A stretch of DNA of 64,000 bases. It comes from Dryococelus australis. Taxonomy: Eukaryota > Arthropoda > Insecta > Phasmatodea > Phasmatidae. Positions within the stretch are counted from its first letter, which is position 1, and every line of letters starts with the position of its first letter. The DNA is taken from assembly GCA_029891345.1 (NCBI GenBank), contig CM056993.1, forward strand, positions 224,821,924 through 224,885,923, given 5' to 3'. Made by a program: the position numbers and the translations under genes. The notes below the pieces were generated by a model, which did not search any database, was not told the DNA's origin, and saw nothing but the letters and a program-made list of their open reading frames with translations. Shown in pieces: positions 23,861-36,000 of the stretch.

Positions 23861-23996
23861 TCTCTTCTTACATAGTGAACACATTCATTTGTGGAGACCT
23901 CAGCTGACACTCAATAATCTGCAGTTGGTATACAAACTTGTCTGACCACTTCCAACTGTCAGGTGTAGTTCCTGTGCTTGCTGTACTATCGGTGGT

Positions 23997-24480
23997 TTAC
24001 ACTAACCTGCCGGCAAAATCTAGGCTGCTTTTGTGATGTGTCAAAAATTCAACTCCCAGTATGACCTGGTTAGTTAGCCCTTTCATTACCAATGCAGAAA
24101 CTTCTTTAGTTCTTCCCAGACCTTCAACAGTCAATAATATTTGTCTACTGACAATGTGACTTGAATTAACAGTCGCTTCTAATATTTTCATCTATGCACA
24201 GATACAACAGGTAGATTGTATATGGTATCGAAAAAAGCATCAACAAAAGTTTCTGCCATGCAGCTTACCTCGGCTCCGCTATCCAGTAAACAAGACACTT
24301 TGAATTCACATAGTGTCAGTATTAATTCTGGACACAGTGTTTCTTGTACGTTGACAATGCCATCAGCTGGGCCGTGTAAAAGAAATGCCCTGTCCGTCTC
24401 TCCTAGCAAAACCATGTTGATAATAACTTCTATTATATTTGTCAGTTCAATTTTGCTTTCCTCTTGGATGTCAATCACAC
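23997..24480 (-). pseudogene. Gypsy A retropepsin-type protease region
   Basis: The minus strand shows VSCLLDSGAEVSCMAETF, the LLDSGA motif of retroviral-type aspartic proteases. Further along is NQVILGVEFLTHHKSSLDF, the ILGxDFL motif that closes the domain. Spacing is normal for a Gypsy protease just ahead of reverse transcriptase. Part of the broken fossil A. Confidence 0.88.
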
Positions 24481-24499
24481 TATAGGACCATCAGGCATC

Positions 24500-26560
24500 A
24501 TTAATGGTAAATGGATTCTGCGAATGTGACCCTACTTCCCTGATTGAATCTAGTTTAACTCACGGCAGTCAGATGGAGTGGAAGCTGCCGTGTTCTTTTC
24601 TCTACAGCTGATTGTTGGAGGTGTAGATATAAATGGTGGGAGGTGAGGATCAAGTGCAGCTTGGTTATCAAAGTAGCCACCTAGCAGCTGGATTATGTAG
24701 CCAGAGCTTCCTGGCATGTATGCAGCTCCTGGGGCTTGTTTCGAATAATCTCGATGCAACACATCTATCCTCCTATTTTGCCCTGAATCTGTCTGAACCG
24801 ACTTGTGTAGGCCGGATGCTCCTGCCTGTACACTTCGGCTGCGAAGTGGATGTCCCTCTTAACCAGGTTGGAACATGTCCGGAGACTTAGGCGATCCAAG
24901 GCTTCAGTCTTCTTTCAGCCTTTATCCCTCTTAATCACTTTTGTCCTTCTGGTTGCCACATTACTTGCTGTTTCTTCTTCCCCTGCGGCCTTAATAGTAC
25001 TTGCGTCTACGAAGTGAATGTTGACCATCACTTGTATCGGGCTGTTGAGTTAACTTGTATAGCTCAAAATAATAAACTTGCACTCGTGGGTTTGGATCTT
25101 GCTGATAACTTCCTCTATAGTTATTTGCTGGTTTGTCTGGGTACAGGGGCGGCGGATGCTCGGCTGGGGCAGATTTTTCTCCCCCTCGACTAGCCTGCTG
25201 TCTCTGTAGATGGCCAATCTAATCAAATGCCAGAAGCCCTTCGCACAAGGTGACCAAGTAGCTATCTTGCCTACCTTTCCAGTATGCCTGGTGCCGGTAG
25301 GAAAGTTTATGCAGAACCATCGTTACAAACTCATCATCGCTGATTGGTGGATTTGGGCGGCGGGATTTCTGGAACACTTCCGAGATGTGCGATTCCAGGC
25401 TTTTTGCTTTTCCTGGGATACATCTCTCTGTATGAATTTGTGCTTTGCACTTCTGTACTCCAGAAATGGCCTACAAATCTCTGGCGAAACTCAGAGTAGG
25501 ATATAACATCGTTTCATACCACTTCCCACCAGTAGTACACTATTGATGTTAGTGCTAAATTTAAACAGCACAGCGTGTCACTGTCAGGTAAATCAAATAG
25601 TATCTAGCGCGCTTCAAATTTAGTCAGAATATTAATTGGCTCCTCACCCAGCATGATTTCAAATTTGGGTAGCTGCTTGGCCCAGAGTTTTGAAGGGTAG
25701 TATAGAAGTGTACTGATAAGGGAGTTAGCTGTAACAGCTGGTACAGACATGGTATTTTGCTCATAATGTATAGTACGGTTTCTCGTTTCCGCTTGTAATT
25801 TACTGGTACTAGGAGGCTGCAACTTCTCTCTAGGAGTTGCATTCATGTTTAACTGTAAGACCCTTACACCCTCAAAATACTTGCGCGATGTGATCAATTC
25901 TATCGGAGACTTTAGCCAATCTCTCCACTGAAGCTTTCTCGACTTGATTCAGTCGGTGTTTTCTCTGGTTTCGGATACTTCCCTACGTACAGAACTTAAC
26001 TGTGTATCTACTTGTTTTTTGCTGGTAGTCACATCTTCCCTTAGCAGTGCTACCTGCTCTTGCAGTTGACTGCTGTATGTTTGCAGCTGTGCCTACATTC
26101 TGTATGAATGAATTTGCATTCTCTCTTGTAACGGGGTTTGCAGCGTGTCGGACAATTGAGACCTTAATATCTCCGATTTTGTTTACATTCCCTCTCTTAA
26201 CTGGGTCCGTATTCGCTCATGTATTTCTTGCATTTCTTGTATTTGCTTGCAGTATTTCTGCCGTACTTGTATAATCGCATTGGGGTTTTGTGTTGGCTGT
26301 TGCATTAATGGGGCTAATTGCTGCATCACAGCAGGCCAGAAATCTCATGATTCGGTAGACCCAGTGTTAGCTGGCGGGATGGCATTGCTTGCAGAGTATG
26401 AAGAGTCTGTAACCTAACTACCTGTAGTTGATTTTTGTGTTATCTCCGTAATTTCCTCTAAGGCAATAATGCACTCAAACTCTCGATAATTAATCGGCAT
26501 GGTGGTGCGCAAATTATAAGGGGTTCGAGTGCTTCTGCTCATTTACTGTTGATTTAGCGA
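24500..26560 (-). pseudogene. Gypsy A gag region
   Basis: Minus-strand pieces upstream of the protease include one with LPKFEIMLGEEPINILTKFEAR near 25604-25690, plus Pro/Thr/Gln-rich stretches. The position between the primer-binding-like site and the protease makes gag the natural assignment, but the individual pieces have no strong family motif. Part of the broken fossil A. Confidence 0.55.
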
Positions 26561-26597
26561 TCATTACTTCGAGAATTTCGAGCCACCTCATTGGTGG

Positions 26598-26621
26598 ACC
26601 AATTTATGTTATGCAGTGTAG
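26598..26621 (-). other. LTR end / primer-binding-site-like junction of Gypsy A
   Basis: Read on the plus strand, the segment ACCAATT followed by TATGTTATGC is nearly the same as the segment at 59681-59704 next to Gypsy B, which has four extra bases in the middle. On the minus strand both read as an LTR end (GCATAACATA) followed by AATTGGT, where a tRNA primer site would start. The shared motif in equivalent positions supports this reading. Confidence 0.45.
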
Positions 26622-28012
26622 CTAACACAGCATAGTGAAAAAAGGACATACATTGATATGACATGCTACCAATTGGGTGCCAATCTATGTATTTAATGTA
26701 TTCATGGCAATGAGTGTACAACAGGCCCTGCGCATGGCGCCAAATTTATGAAGCGTAAATTTTGCGTGCACACAGCATTCTTGCATGCAGAGGTCTTATT
26801 TGCTCGTGATAGACCACCATGATAGGATAGCCAAATATATATGAAGCATATGCATTGATGTTATATGGATATATGTGTATGTAGCAGGATTCCTTAGAAT
26901 CAATTAATATGTACGTGTATATCTCAACAACACTCGTGTAATAAATAGTGTGTATATGGAAATTCACACCAACTAAGAATAAATCAATCTGCATACGTCT
27001 CAGCGTTAAGCCTAGGAACGTGTATTGCAGTCACTTCTAGCCATATTACATTACGTATGTTTGTTTGAGAGGTGATTAAAAAAGTGTAAATAATTTTTTT
27101 AAAGAAATGAACACATAATAACGGTCTGGTACATAACCTGTGTGGTAACTGTAGCCTGGTCCTCAACAGGCTGTTGGCAGCAAACACTCAGATGATTTAC
27201 GAACCTTATATAATATTTGCTGTCGTGCAAATGATCTGTATGTGAGCTGCAACACATTTTTAGTCACTTTTGGAAAACAAAATATAATTGCCATTTAACA
27301 GAGAGGAAGAGGGTGAAAGAACTACGTGTGTGTGTGTATATAAGTAACTATTATGTTTAATTTCAAAATTAAGAATTTTATTGTAATGTATTATTTAAAT
27401 ACTCAACTTACTATTGCTGAAATAAAATTAAGTTTAAACACCTTAGATGGTAATATTAACTAGGAAAATTAAGAATAATCCTTAACTGCCGTTGGATAGT
27501 GGTCGTTTCAAAACGCACTACACCCATAAACACGGTAAGAAAAACGTGAAAAATACTTGTAGCTCATATTTTAGTGTAAAATTATAAATTCCCAAAATTA
27601 TACTTTTTCTGGACAGAACTTTACAAATTCTTGCAATAATATACATTGTTAGTTCACTGTAACCACCTAACTCTTCCTTAAGGTTTACATCGTAAAAACT
27701 ACTGGAAATCGTGTTCATGACGCATTTGAAAATGGCATCGATCCAGACCTTTCAGAACGGATAGGCGTTTTGGGTTTCACCATTTTGAAAGCAGAAAATA
27801 CCAATAATTTTCATATGTAGTAGGATGATGCTCTCATAGGAAATCAAATATATTTAGCAGGAACAGAAAAGGAAGCGAGCTTCTTGCACTGCAGGTACGA
27901 AACAGAGTGTAGGGCGTTTTCTTACGTGGACTAACCGTCTACCGTCCAACATCGCAACCAATATTATTTACCTCCTAATTCTGCTACGCGGTAGGGGCTT
28001 CAGGGCACACTT
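26622..28012. other. AT-rich unassigned sequence upstream of Gypsy A
   Basis: This should contain the 5' LTR of fossil A, but no matching partner was seen. A GGCGCCAAATTTATGAAG segment at about 26738-26755 resembles another LTR end and Lys-type primer-site junction on the minus strand. A short TG/TA microsatellite lies near 27327-27345. No gene is recognisable. Confidence 0.4.
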
Positions 28013-29275
28013 CTTAATCGCGGATTCCACTTATATCTAAAAAGGTCCCCCACCATTCTTGAATATAAAAATACAGAAAAAGTTTAGACACTTGTGTGTA
28101 AAATTTAAACAACTTTTTCCATACATATACAGTAGGGTCTGCCTGAAGATATGTCCTTAATGAACGTTGGTAGAGTGCTGCTTTAGTTGGAAGAAGCCCC
28201 GCGAGTTCAAAAGAGGATGTGAGCACGTGTGTAGCCACTGTACGATTGTACAGGTGTAGTCGCAGATCAACAATATTATTAAATTTATCTCCACCGCGAT
28301 AAAGAGCTCGAACAAACCTCTCACTAGTGTTGGCTACCTCTTCAGGATGAGATACAGGGCTGTTGAAGATGAAAACTACTTCTGAGCGTAGGCTTACGAT
28401 TTTATGGAGCAACTTAAATGCTTTTATTTAGCCTCTTCCATATATGGCAGATGTTTTATCACCCCCGGTGACAGTATGCGCAAACAGGACTGCATTTTGT
28501 ATGTCACCAATATCTTTTTGGATTGCAGCAATCTCATACAGTTTCCCAGAAGATATGTTCGTGCTTGGATGCAGCATTTTCGCATTTCCATTGGGCTTGT
28601 TCCTATAAATAAGCATAACTAGGAGATCCGTGTCAGTACCGACAAGTATGGCCGGATTCCCTGATAGCTCTATGTCGAGTGCAGTGGTAACTATAAGTAG
28701 ATCTGCATCATCTTTGGCTTGAACAACTCGACCACCAGCCTCCACTAAACGTAATTTCAGCATTGCTATAAGATGGCCTTGTTATTATTATTACTTAAGA
28801 AATTTTCCTGTGAAGATGTCACCATAGTCTGTTCACTGAAGGCAATGTCAGGATACGACATCCTCATTGCACGCCGAGCCTGCTCCTGGGATTTCGTTCC
28901 TGGTTTCCCAATATATCCATTCAAAATCACCACTGCGGACGGGCAATTCTTGGTTATATGTTTTACATATATGCCACAGATCTGACCGTAGTTAGCCAGC
29001 CCTGACGATGTTGTAGTTGCAGCATGAAGTATATAACCTCCATCGATAACAAAAGTAGGAGAGCCAATTGCCATATTTTCTTCGAGCAAAACATTTTTGA
29101 AAAGTGTGGCAAAGGCAGATATGTCAGTCTTCAACATCTGTGAACCACCAAAAAGAGCAGGTGGCTGTAGTGAAGGCTCGTACTTGAAATATTCAGCCTT
29201 TTCTGTGTCACTCTTCATTATGCATACTATCCGCATGAAAAGCTGGTTTTCGCTGACGGGAACTACTCTGTCGTT
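28013..29275 (-). pseudogene. PIN/FEN1-like nuclease-core end of a multi-copy animal protein family
   Basis: Three consecutive minus-strand frames (29236-28766, 28763-28428, 28412-28014) match the C-terminal half of an uncharacterised protein family common in arthropods and other animals. Key blocks are EYFKYEPSLQPPALFGG, TFVIDGGYILH (first acidic site), AKDDADLLIVTTAL, AILVGTDTDLLVMLIYR (DTD site), HTVTGGDKTSAIYGRG (family GCDTTS..GIGK), FIFNSPVSHPEEV and LRTYLQADPT. This acidic pattern looks like a PIN/FEN1-type nuclease fold; activity is an inference. A frameshift lies near 28766 and an in-frame TAA near 28429, both in otherwise conserved sequence. A pyrimidine-rich acceptor (CTATTAACGACAG) precedes the first block. 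A likely ~75-bp intron begins GTATATGT at about 28131 and ends TTTTTATATTCAAG near 28059. This copy is a pseudogene with intron-like breaks, so it is not a simple retrocopy. Confidence 0.75.
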
Positions 29276-30744
29276 AATAGTGTAGTGGAGAGTAAGGGGT
29301 GATCAAATACAAATTATTGTGATGTAAAATACTGATAGTGTGAAAACATAACACAAAGGTGAATGTACAACTAAATTAAATTACAGCAATTTAAATATGT
29401 TATGGGCGCCTTTACAGATGAATATATGGAGAATATTAAAATCAGTAACGTTTTCAAGCAAAAATAAGTAATGATAAGGACTCATGTTAAACAACCTCTT
29501 TAAAACTAGCCGTCATTCAATTGTATTATTCTGAAGAACTAGTGCATCTGAACTAAGTACTCTATATACAAAGAACATCAGGCGATAAATATACTCTACC
29601 ATTTTTTATAAGACGAAACAAACTATTTATATTGAAGAAAAACAGGTTTCACATTAAAATAATATTCAATGATTAAACGATCAAAGCGATTATTAAAACT
29701 GTTGCCAGTTGTGTAAAATGAATGAAATGAGTTTAGTTTTAATGACTTGAAAACGATTACCATCATCCTCACAAATATTCATCCGTTTTCATGACTGTGA
29801 AATCATGTGCAATCGTCATTTTAATAATATTGCGCTGTTTCTTGGAAATTGCTAATAAATTTAATATGTAAGTGTCCGACCAGTCATAGCTCAGTCCTTT
29901 TTTAGGCGCACAAAATAACTGATTCATTCTCTCTAGCCTACGGATATCTGATTATCTTGCTACTATACTTTGAAACACATTCTTGGCTATAAACTGATAC
30001 ATCATGCAAAATAGGATGTAGCAATCTTATACTAATTTGCGACGACTAGTAGATTAGAAATTCTCGATGCCTTCGAAACGCAGGGAACCAAAACATTTCT
30101 GAATAGGATTCAGGAGGACTCCCGGTCCATCTCGTTGCCATCTAAGCAAAGACCGTTCTCAGCAGTGGAACGGAACTCCAGGCCGATGAAACATCATCCT
30201 TTTAATCAGTTTCTGGCTCTCCTTCTCCGTCGTGGAAACTACCTCGTCCAGTCGTGCAGCCATCATCTCCAGAACGTAATAACTTTTTACTTCTCCAGCC
30301 AAAACGTTCAACTCCAAAATGTTCCAAACAAACTTAAAGACAAAAGCTCCACTTAGCAACCATTCGTGAGATCGGCATTTTATATGGTCATAAAATTGTT
30401 CTCCATGTCGACACGAAGTGTACGAGAAATTTTATATGAATTCCTGAGCTTGTATGTGCGTCGCAAATAAATAAAACATTTAGTAAAAACACACGGTAGA
30501 GTGTGGATAAACTCTGCAGTTTCACATAAACATCTTACAACGAAGTTCCATTCCTGACATAGCCTTTAAAAAAATCATGTTTTAAATTGAAAACATACAT
30601 GGATGGATATTTTAAGGATACGTTAATTTATGATGAAACAAATAATATAAATGAATAATGAGTGAGCTGATAGTGAGGAACAATTGCAAGGGAACTCCTT
30701 ACAATAGTGATGGTGTAATGCATAACCGAAAGGAAATTGTTTCT
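29276..30744. other. Intron-like or unassigned stretch of the nuclease-family locus
   Basis: This lies between two exon-like pieces of the same family and on the same strand order, so it is probably intronic or contains exons too decayed to see. A minus-strand open frame at 30159-30359 (AARLDEVVSTTEKESQ, then KRMMFHRPGVPFHC) has protein-like composition but I cannot assign it. The rest is AT-rich with no recognisable motif. Confidence 0.4.
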
Positions 30745-30940
30745 GGCCTTCCGAGAAATCTTGGCCCAGAAATCATTTTACGTCTAATGGTGAAATATCC
30801 TCCTCTGGTGTACTTGTCAAACTCGTCTGGTGGCATTAGTAGCTGAAATTCCTCCATTTCTTGTACAAACAAGTGAGCTGTCTTTGCATAATTATAACGT
30901 CCTGCTGTTTTGTGCTGTTCTGTACGTCTCTGATAACTAT
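30745..30940 (-). pseudogene. Internal exon of the nuclease-family pseudogene
   Basis: On the minus strand from about 30899 the frame reads RYNYAKTAHLFVQEMEEF, then PPDEFDKYTRGGYFTIRR. This closely resembles the family segment usually written NYAKSAHLYLQDM...EFEKFTRxGYFTIRRTDxFWSG, which normally precedes the nuclease core. Directly after RR the frame is shifted: the expected NDFWAKIS continues in the next frame at about 30778-30755. A candidate splice acceptor (TTATAGTTATCAG) lies just upstream near 30940. Strand and order agree with the nuclease pieces at 28013-29275 and the Cys/His exon at 31614, so these are one locus. Confidence 0.7.
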
Positions 30941-30987
30941 AATATGTGCGACATTGGCCAAATATGTAATCGACAATATTTGCTCAT

Positions 30988-31104
30988 TAGTTAACGTGAC
31001 ATAATCTGTTTGTAAACAAATGAGACATGATCCTTTTTTAAACAAATGAGACACAATCTGTTTGTAAACAAATGAGACACTACTGGTTTTTAAACAAATG
31101 ACGA
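30988..31104. repeat. 26-bp tandem repeat, about four copies
   Basis: The phrase AAACAAATGAGACA recurs at 31014, 31040, 31066 and 31092 with an exact 26-bp period. It is linked by an ATCTGTTTGT-like spacer that also appears just before the first copy. It sits inside the intron-like part of the nuclease-family locus. Confidence 0.9.
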
Positions 31105-31613
31105 AATTTCAGATAAAACTATTTAAATTAAATCAGTAGTCAACAATAGTGTGATTATGTAGCTGACTGGCAGACATAAATCCACTGAGTATAAATAAAT
31201 ACATAAAATTAATAGAACGCGAAAATTTTTCAGCAGACTAGCAACATTTGCTCCTTCAAGGCAACAAAAAAATTTTTATTAATTAAGGAAAACGTTTTAA
31301 AAAAGTTATACTGTTTACTCAGGCACGCTAAAATTATTTGCATATTCATTTAATAGGAAAATATTGACCAAAACATTTGAAAACAAACACAACAATTTTA
31401 ACGTTACGCTCCATATGACACCGTGGTAATAAACAGAGTAAACTTCTGCACTCTAACGGCAATAAGTACATGAACCACACCTAGGAACTCTCATCGAGGA
31501 AGCCAATGCTAAAGCCTTATGTAATCTCGTAGGCAACGCGAAACTCGCACTGTCCGAGACATTAAACTGTACACAAAATATTTATTTTTAAAAACAACAT
31601 ATTAAAAGCTTGC

Positions 31614-31815
31614 TTACCTGCATTGTAAATGTACCATGATGGTTCCCTGGCTAGGAAAGGAATCCTTTAGGCCATCATCCCTCTTTTCACTTGATTCTCT
31701 TAAACTTACAATGCCTTTCTGAAACACTGTACTTAAAAGTCCGGTATTAAGAGAACTGTTATATATTACACATTTTGCTGGCGTATCTATCCTCACAGTA
31801 TGACATTTCAGTATT
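31614..31815 (-). pseudogene. N-terminal Cys/His exon of the nuclease-family pseudogene
   Basis: The minus strand encodes KGIVSLRESSEKRDDGLKDS, then GTIMVHLQCR, and ends with a good splice donor (ATGCAG, then GTAAGCAAGC) at about 31614. In the family the N-terminal region has the pattern CxxC...GxxxLxxSSxxRxDG......VxVHxxCRxxYT, which this matches closely up to the CR. This exon has no stop and the donor is intact, unlike the downstream pieces. Its link to the exons at 30745 and 28013 is inferred from strand, order and family. Confidence 0.6.
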
Positions 31816-33232
31816 TATAAAGCGTATATACTAGACATACTACACCACCACTCGTATAAAACCCGCTCGCAGATAGAACTTTAACAAGATATCACTGTTC
31901 CTTCCAACGTGGTTTTGCAAGAAGCGCTTGCCCTTGTAGAGTCATTGCCGTTGGGCTGGAATTACAACACAGCATCGTAGAAAGAGACGCATGCGTCACG
32001 TAGTTTGGCTACAGTTTCATAACCATTAGTCTGACAGCGCAAGTAGATATACTGTTGGAAAGGGCAAAAATCGGACACTTATTGTACGGTGTTGTGTTTG
32101 CCTAAAATTAATTTCAGAGCAGCTAGAGCCAATAGTTAGGCATCATTTCAAAGAAATTTCAGTTTTGTGCATTTATTTCTTTTTTTGAGATGTATTGCTA
32201 AATTAATTTTTAAATAAGTTGCACATCAGTATGTTTGATAAGGTTTTCTCTCCAATTTGAGACTAACCCGAGCTCAATCGCACTATACGTTGCGTAATAA
32301 TATGTGAGAGTAAAATAGAGCAAATCGTAGGTCCCAGGAACATTAAGGGCCTAAAAATTTAGGACGCGAGCACAAGAAAGTCCGAGTTTTTTTATGTGTT
32401 ATTCACGAAGTCTAATATTATCATTGTGCCAAAGTTCAGCTTTACATTATTTTGCTATGGGTTTTGGTCACATATGATCTAACTTGACTGGGCTATTCGG
32501 CCGAGCGTCCTGCTGCACGTCCTACCTCTTCGAATAGTGATGGCGGAGATAAAGATCTTTTTCACTGACTGGTGCTAGCTAAACCTATCTTACATTGCCG
32601 GCCAATCCTGGCGCAGGGTTCAAATCTGCCAGCCAATCGGAAGGTTTCCAATAATCCCTGAAACATTATTAATGACAGACCAAATCTAAAAATAAACAAA
32701 CATAAGGAATTATAAATACAGAAATAAAACTATAGCCAACTAGCATATTTAAACATTTTATATTGCCATATGTACATCTAAAGTTAAAAATCCTGCAGTA
32801 AAAAAAAAATATAATATGAAAATCATTGAAACTTTGATACATAAAAATATTACGTGTGACATGCGTGAAAAATTCATAAATTAACTAGATATTCACAGAG
32901 ATGTGTAAAGCGTACGTGCTACATTGTATATTAGGTATAAATATGGTATAATATGCACGACGACGTGCGCAGGTCGAATACCGACCTGAACATTTTAGGT
33001 TATGTTCTGACTGAATATTTTAGGTTATGTTCGTACGTGCAATTATGACCGCTCAAGTGCCTCTGTGTTACTGTAATAACACATTTCAAGCAATTCCAAA
33101 CATTGAAATACACCCGAATCTACGTAGTGTGCTAATTTCGAAAATGAAAAATATTTATCAAAAGCCTTGCTTCAATCTTACATTAAATCTGGTAATTTAT
33201 TTGGGTAATGGGGAAATGTTTAGATGATGGGT
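31816..33232. other. Unassigned sequence with a possible SINE
   Basis: No gene is recognisable. Near 32480-32650 the plus strand has CGGCCGAGCGTCCTGCTG and, later, GCAGGGTTCAAATCTGCC, which resembles a Pol III B box. This may be a decayed tRNA-derived SINE, but the A box is weak. The rest is AT-rich. Confidence 0.35.
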
Positions 33233-33478
33233 AGGTAGTAGGCAGTTGGGGATCAGCGTCTCGTAGACAGCGAGTCATTACAGGCTCAGCAAGTTGCTCA
33301 CAGAAGGTAGAGAGGGGAGGGAGTGGTCATGGCCTCCGTAGTAAGCAACCATCACTGTATTCACCTGGAGTGATGTCGTGAAAACATGGAATAGGATGAC
33401 CTGACAGAGATTTGAACCCGTCCTTCCGACGAATGCGAGCCAGTGTGTTAGCACTGCACCACCTCGTTCAGTGGGGAA
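33233..33478 (-). repeat. tRNA-derived SINE (minus strand)
   Basis: On the minus strand the head reads GAACGAGGTGGTGCAGTGCT (A-box region), then TCGGAAGGACGGGTTCAAAT (strong B box GGGTTCAAATC). This is followed by a body with GGTCATCCTATTCC and a tail ending near CATCATCTAAACATT. Length (~245 bp), internal Pol III promoter boxes at tRNA-like spacing and GC content above background support a SINE. Confidence 0.65.
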
Positions 33479-36000
33479 TGTACACGAACATGAATAAAAA
33501 TCAGGTAAATACGAAGATTGATGTATGAAAACATAATAAAGTAAACTAAGGAATCCTTTAAAGTTCGGTGTCACAATACAGAGAGAAGAGTGAAGACATT
33601 CTGAGGCTCAAAATGATGAATATTCTTTAAGCAAGTAAACTGAACTGACGGCTAACCTGTCTGTTAATGGATTCGATAGAAATGACTTTAAGCCTATGAC
33701 TTCGACAGGTAAAAACATTTATATCCTGAAGGCTTAAGACCAGAAATATATTAAAATTCCTGAAAACTATCAAAAACTTCCACGCATTCCGGTATCGACC
33801 CAAAGCACTGAGCCACAAAAACGCATTGTCCCATTTAGTTTACATAATGTTATTACCTACATAGTTACACAACTGCTTTGTAGGCAATGAAGAATATTAA
33901 AGCGCAGTGGTACGCTGAAAAGTCACAAATATATTATTCTCCACAAATTATGTTATTTTGACTTATGGACACATAAAAACACAAAGGAAAATTTAAAGTG
34001 TATATGAGCTCTGCTTAAGCATTTACTGGTATCACAATAAATATAGAATCATCCATCAGTTTTTAAGCTCCCAGAATTAATGGCGTGAAGTTATTTGAAG
34101 GCCTTCGTACATGCAGCCTGTTCGAAATGGAACTCTAACCCACAACCTTCCTTCGGCTGATGTACGATGCATTCTGACCACGTTGCCGCTAGCAAAATTG
34201 TTTCGGTACTGCGCTTTGTTGTAGTCGGGACGAACGTTGATTTAACACGAGAGCAAAGTGACTTGTCCCTACAGACGCGATGAAACTCGCTTGAAGTGTG
34301 GAATGCTGCTGAATGAAAGAACATGGCATTGCTGTCTCGTCGGTATTTCGAAGCGGATTCAGTGGCCTCCTGCATAGCACACTCACGTCCTCTCGTATTC
34401 TGCGTGTGGGATCGATGTCGTAACTTGGAGCGCTGTTTGCAGGTCCACTTTGCATCTCATCACCATGTCACTGTACTAGAAGAACGTCGCACAAGCTGTG
34501 TTTGTTACGAAAGCAGAGTGAAGTCAGTAACTGTTGCCCACTGTCACATCTTGTTGAAAGGTGGCCCTTGCTGCTACAACCACATCAAGGATCGCGGATG
34601 CTTGGGCGACCAGTTATGGAGTAGAAATTAATATTGCAGCAGTTATTTATGTTTATGCATCTTATACCTAGACCTTACGCCTTTTCCTTCCCAAGACTCT
34701 TCTCCCATGTATATCTCCATCTCTTTCCCTTCCGGGTCTCTAATATCTCACTATTTTCACTAGCGCATGTTATTGAGGCCTAAATTTGTCAGTTACTTTT
34801 CTTCGTGAAACTATCCACTCAGGAATGGAATTAATCTGACACTCTATTGTTCTCATTTATTTCTGTATCCAATAAAATTTTATTAGATATTTTCCTCGAT
34901 ATCTGCATTTTGGCGACCTCTGGTTGTCATGTACATTCAAGGTCACTTCGTTTTTTTTCCTCCTGCATATACGTACATTGGTCTTACCTCAGATTTACTC
35001 ATTCTTTCTTCAGTATCCTGCCTTATATTCTTGTATCATAGCGGGTAATTGATACAGCGCAGTTCTTCTAATGGATAGCGTTACCGTGATTTCCAGACAT
35101 CCTATAACAGATACTTACAACAAACTAGAAATTTTTGAAGGTCAAACAAGTTGTCTTCTACGAACATTAGTATTTCGGCAGATTTTGTTGCAATTGTAAA
35201 GTGGTTGTTACAGATCGATTGTTTTCAGCTGCCACAACAGCATTGTCAGTAAGACATATAAAATGTGCATTACACTTCCCTATTCTAACTACTTTTTCGC
35301 TCACATGTCATTTTATTTTATTTGACATTTCTTTGATCAGTTAAAGGACTTAATTAATCATCCATTCTTGGTCTTTCGTATGTAAATATGGAAAAATATA
35401 ATTTCCAATTTCTTAAATATTGACTTTGCATTTTGAATGTGTATAAAATATTTAAGACAAGAATTGTAACTCACCTTCGTTTATCTTTAAAAATTGTAAA
35501 TATATATATATAAATTATACATAAGAAGAAAATATTGTCAAATGCTTTGCTTAAACCAACAAAGCGCAGCAATGCCGGATTGTCAAACTTCAAATATTTT
35601 CCACCAGTTGCTTAAATATAGATACTAGTTCATCACAAGGTTTTCAATTCCTAAATCCCTATTGGTGATCTGTCCATTCTGATATCCAAACAACTTATAA
35701 GCTACGTGGTTTTATTTTATTTAATGGCGTCAAAACTAATTTATGTAAGAGGTGTTACAACAATAGAAATCGCCGCCGCTGCCGACCCGCATATGCCACC
35801 GGAATGACACGTGTATTGTGAGACCGGAAACCGTAGCTCCCATAACTCACTGGGTGTTTGTAAAAACAATTGTCACCCGACACTTGGACTAATCACAGGG
35901 TCTGCGGGCGGGGGCCGTGTCACTGTAAGTCTAGGGCACCGGGCCCACATTTAGGCTGTTTTTGTTTTGTTGCCTATTATTATATGATTTTACATGTTTA
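33479..36000. other. Unassigned AT-rich sequence with a GC-rich patch
   Basis: Mostly AT-rich with no gene I can name. A GC-richer patch at about 34090-34620 holds overlapping open frames on both strands (about 100 codons at most) without recognisable motifs. Its left part (GGTTGTGGGTTAGAGTTCC on the minus strand) faintly resembles a B box. A second GC-rich patch begins at about 35770. Confidence 0.4.

Larger units (their letters stand above)
21130..26621 (-). mobile_element. Ty3/Gypsy LTR retrotransposon fossil A
   Basis: A Gypsy-type element lies on the minus strand with parts in the standard order gag, protease, reverse transcriptase, RNase H, integrase. It is old and heavily broken, with a dozen or more breaks. 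The 5' boundary is placed at a primer-binding-site-like junction near 26598-26621 that is shared with fossil B. The 3' boundary is placed where integrase C-terminal similarity ends. Its protease and RT differ clearly from those of fossil B, so the two are different Gypsy lineages. Matching LTRs were not found by eye. Confidence 0.9.

Noticed and set aside
34091-34631. Opposed open frames of about 90-100 codons in a GC-richer patch
   Set aside because: No domain or codon pattern supports coding. The patch may be part of a decayed repeat, but no boundaries were visible.
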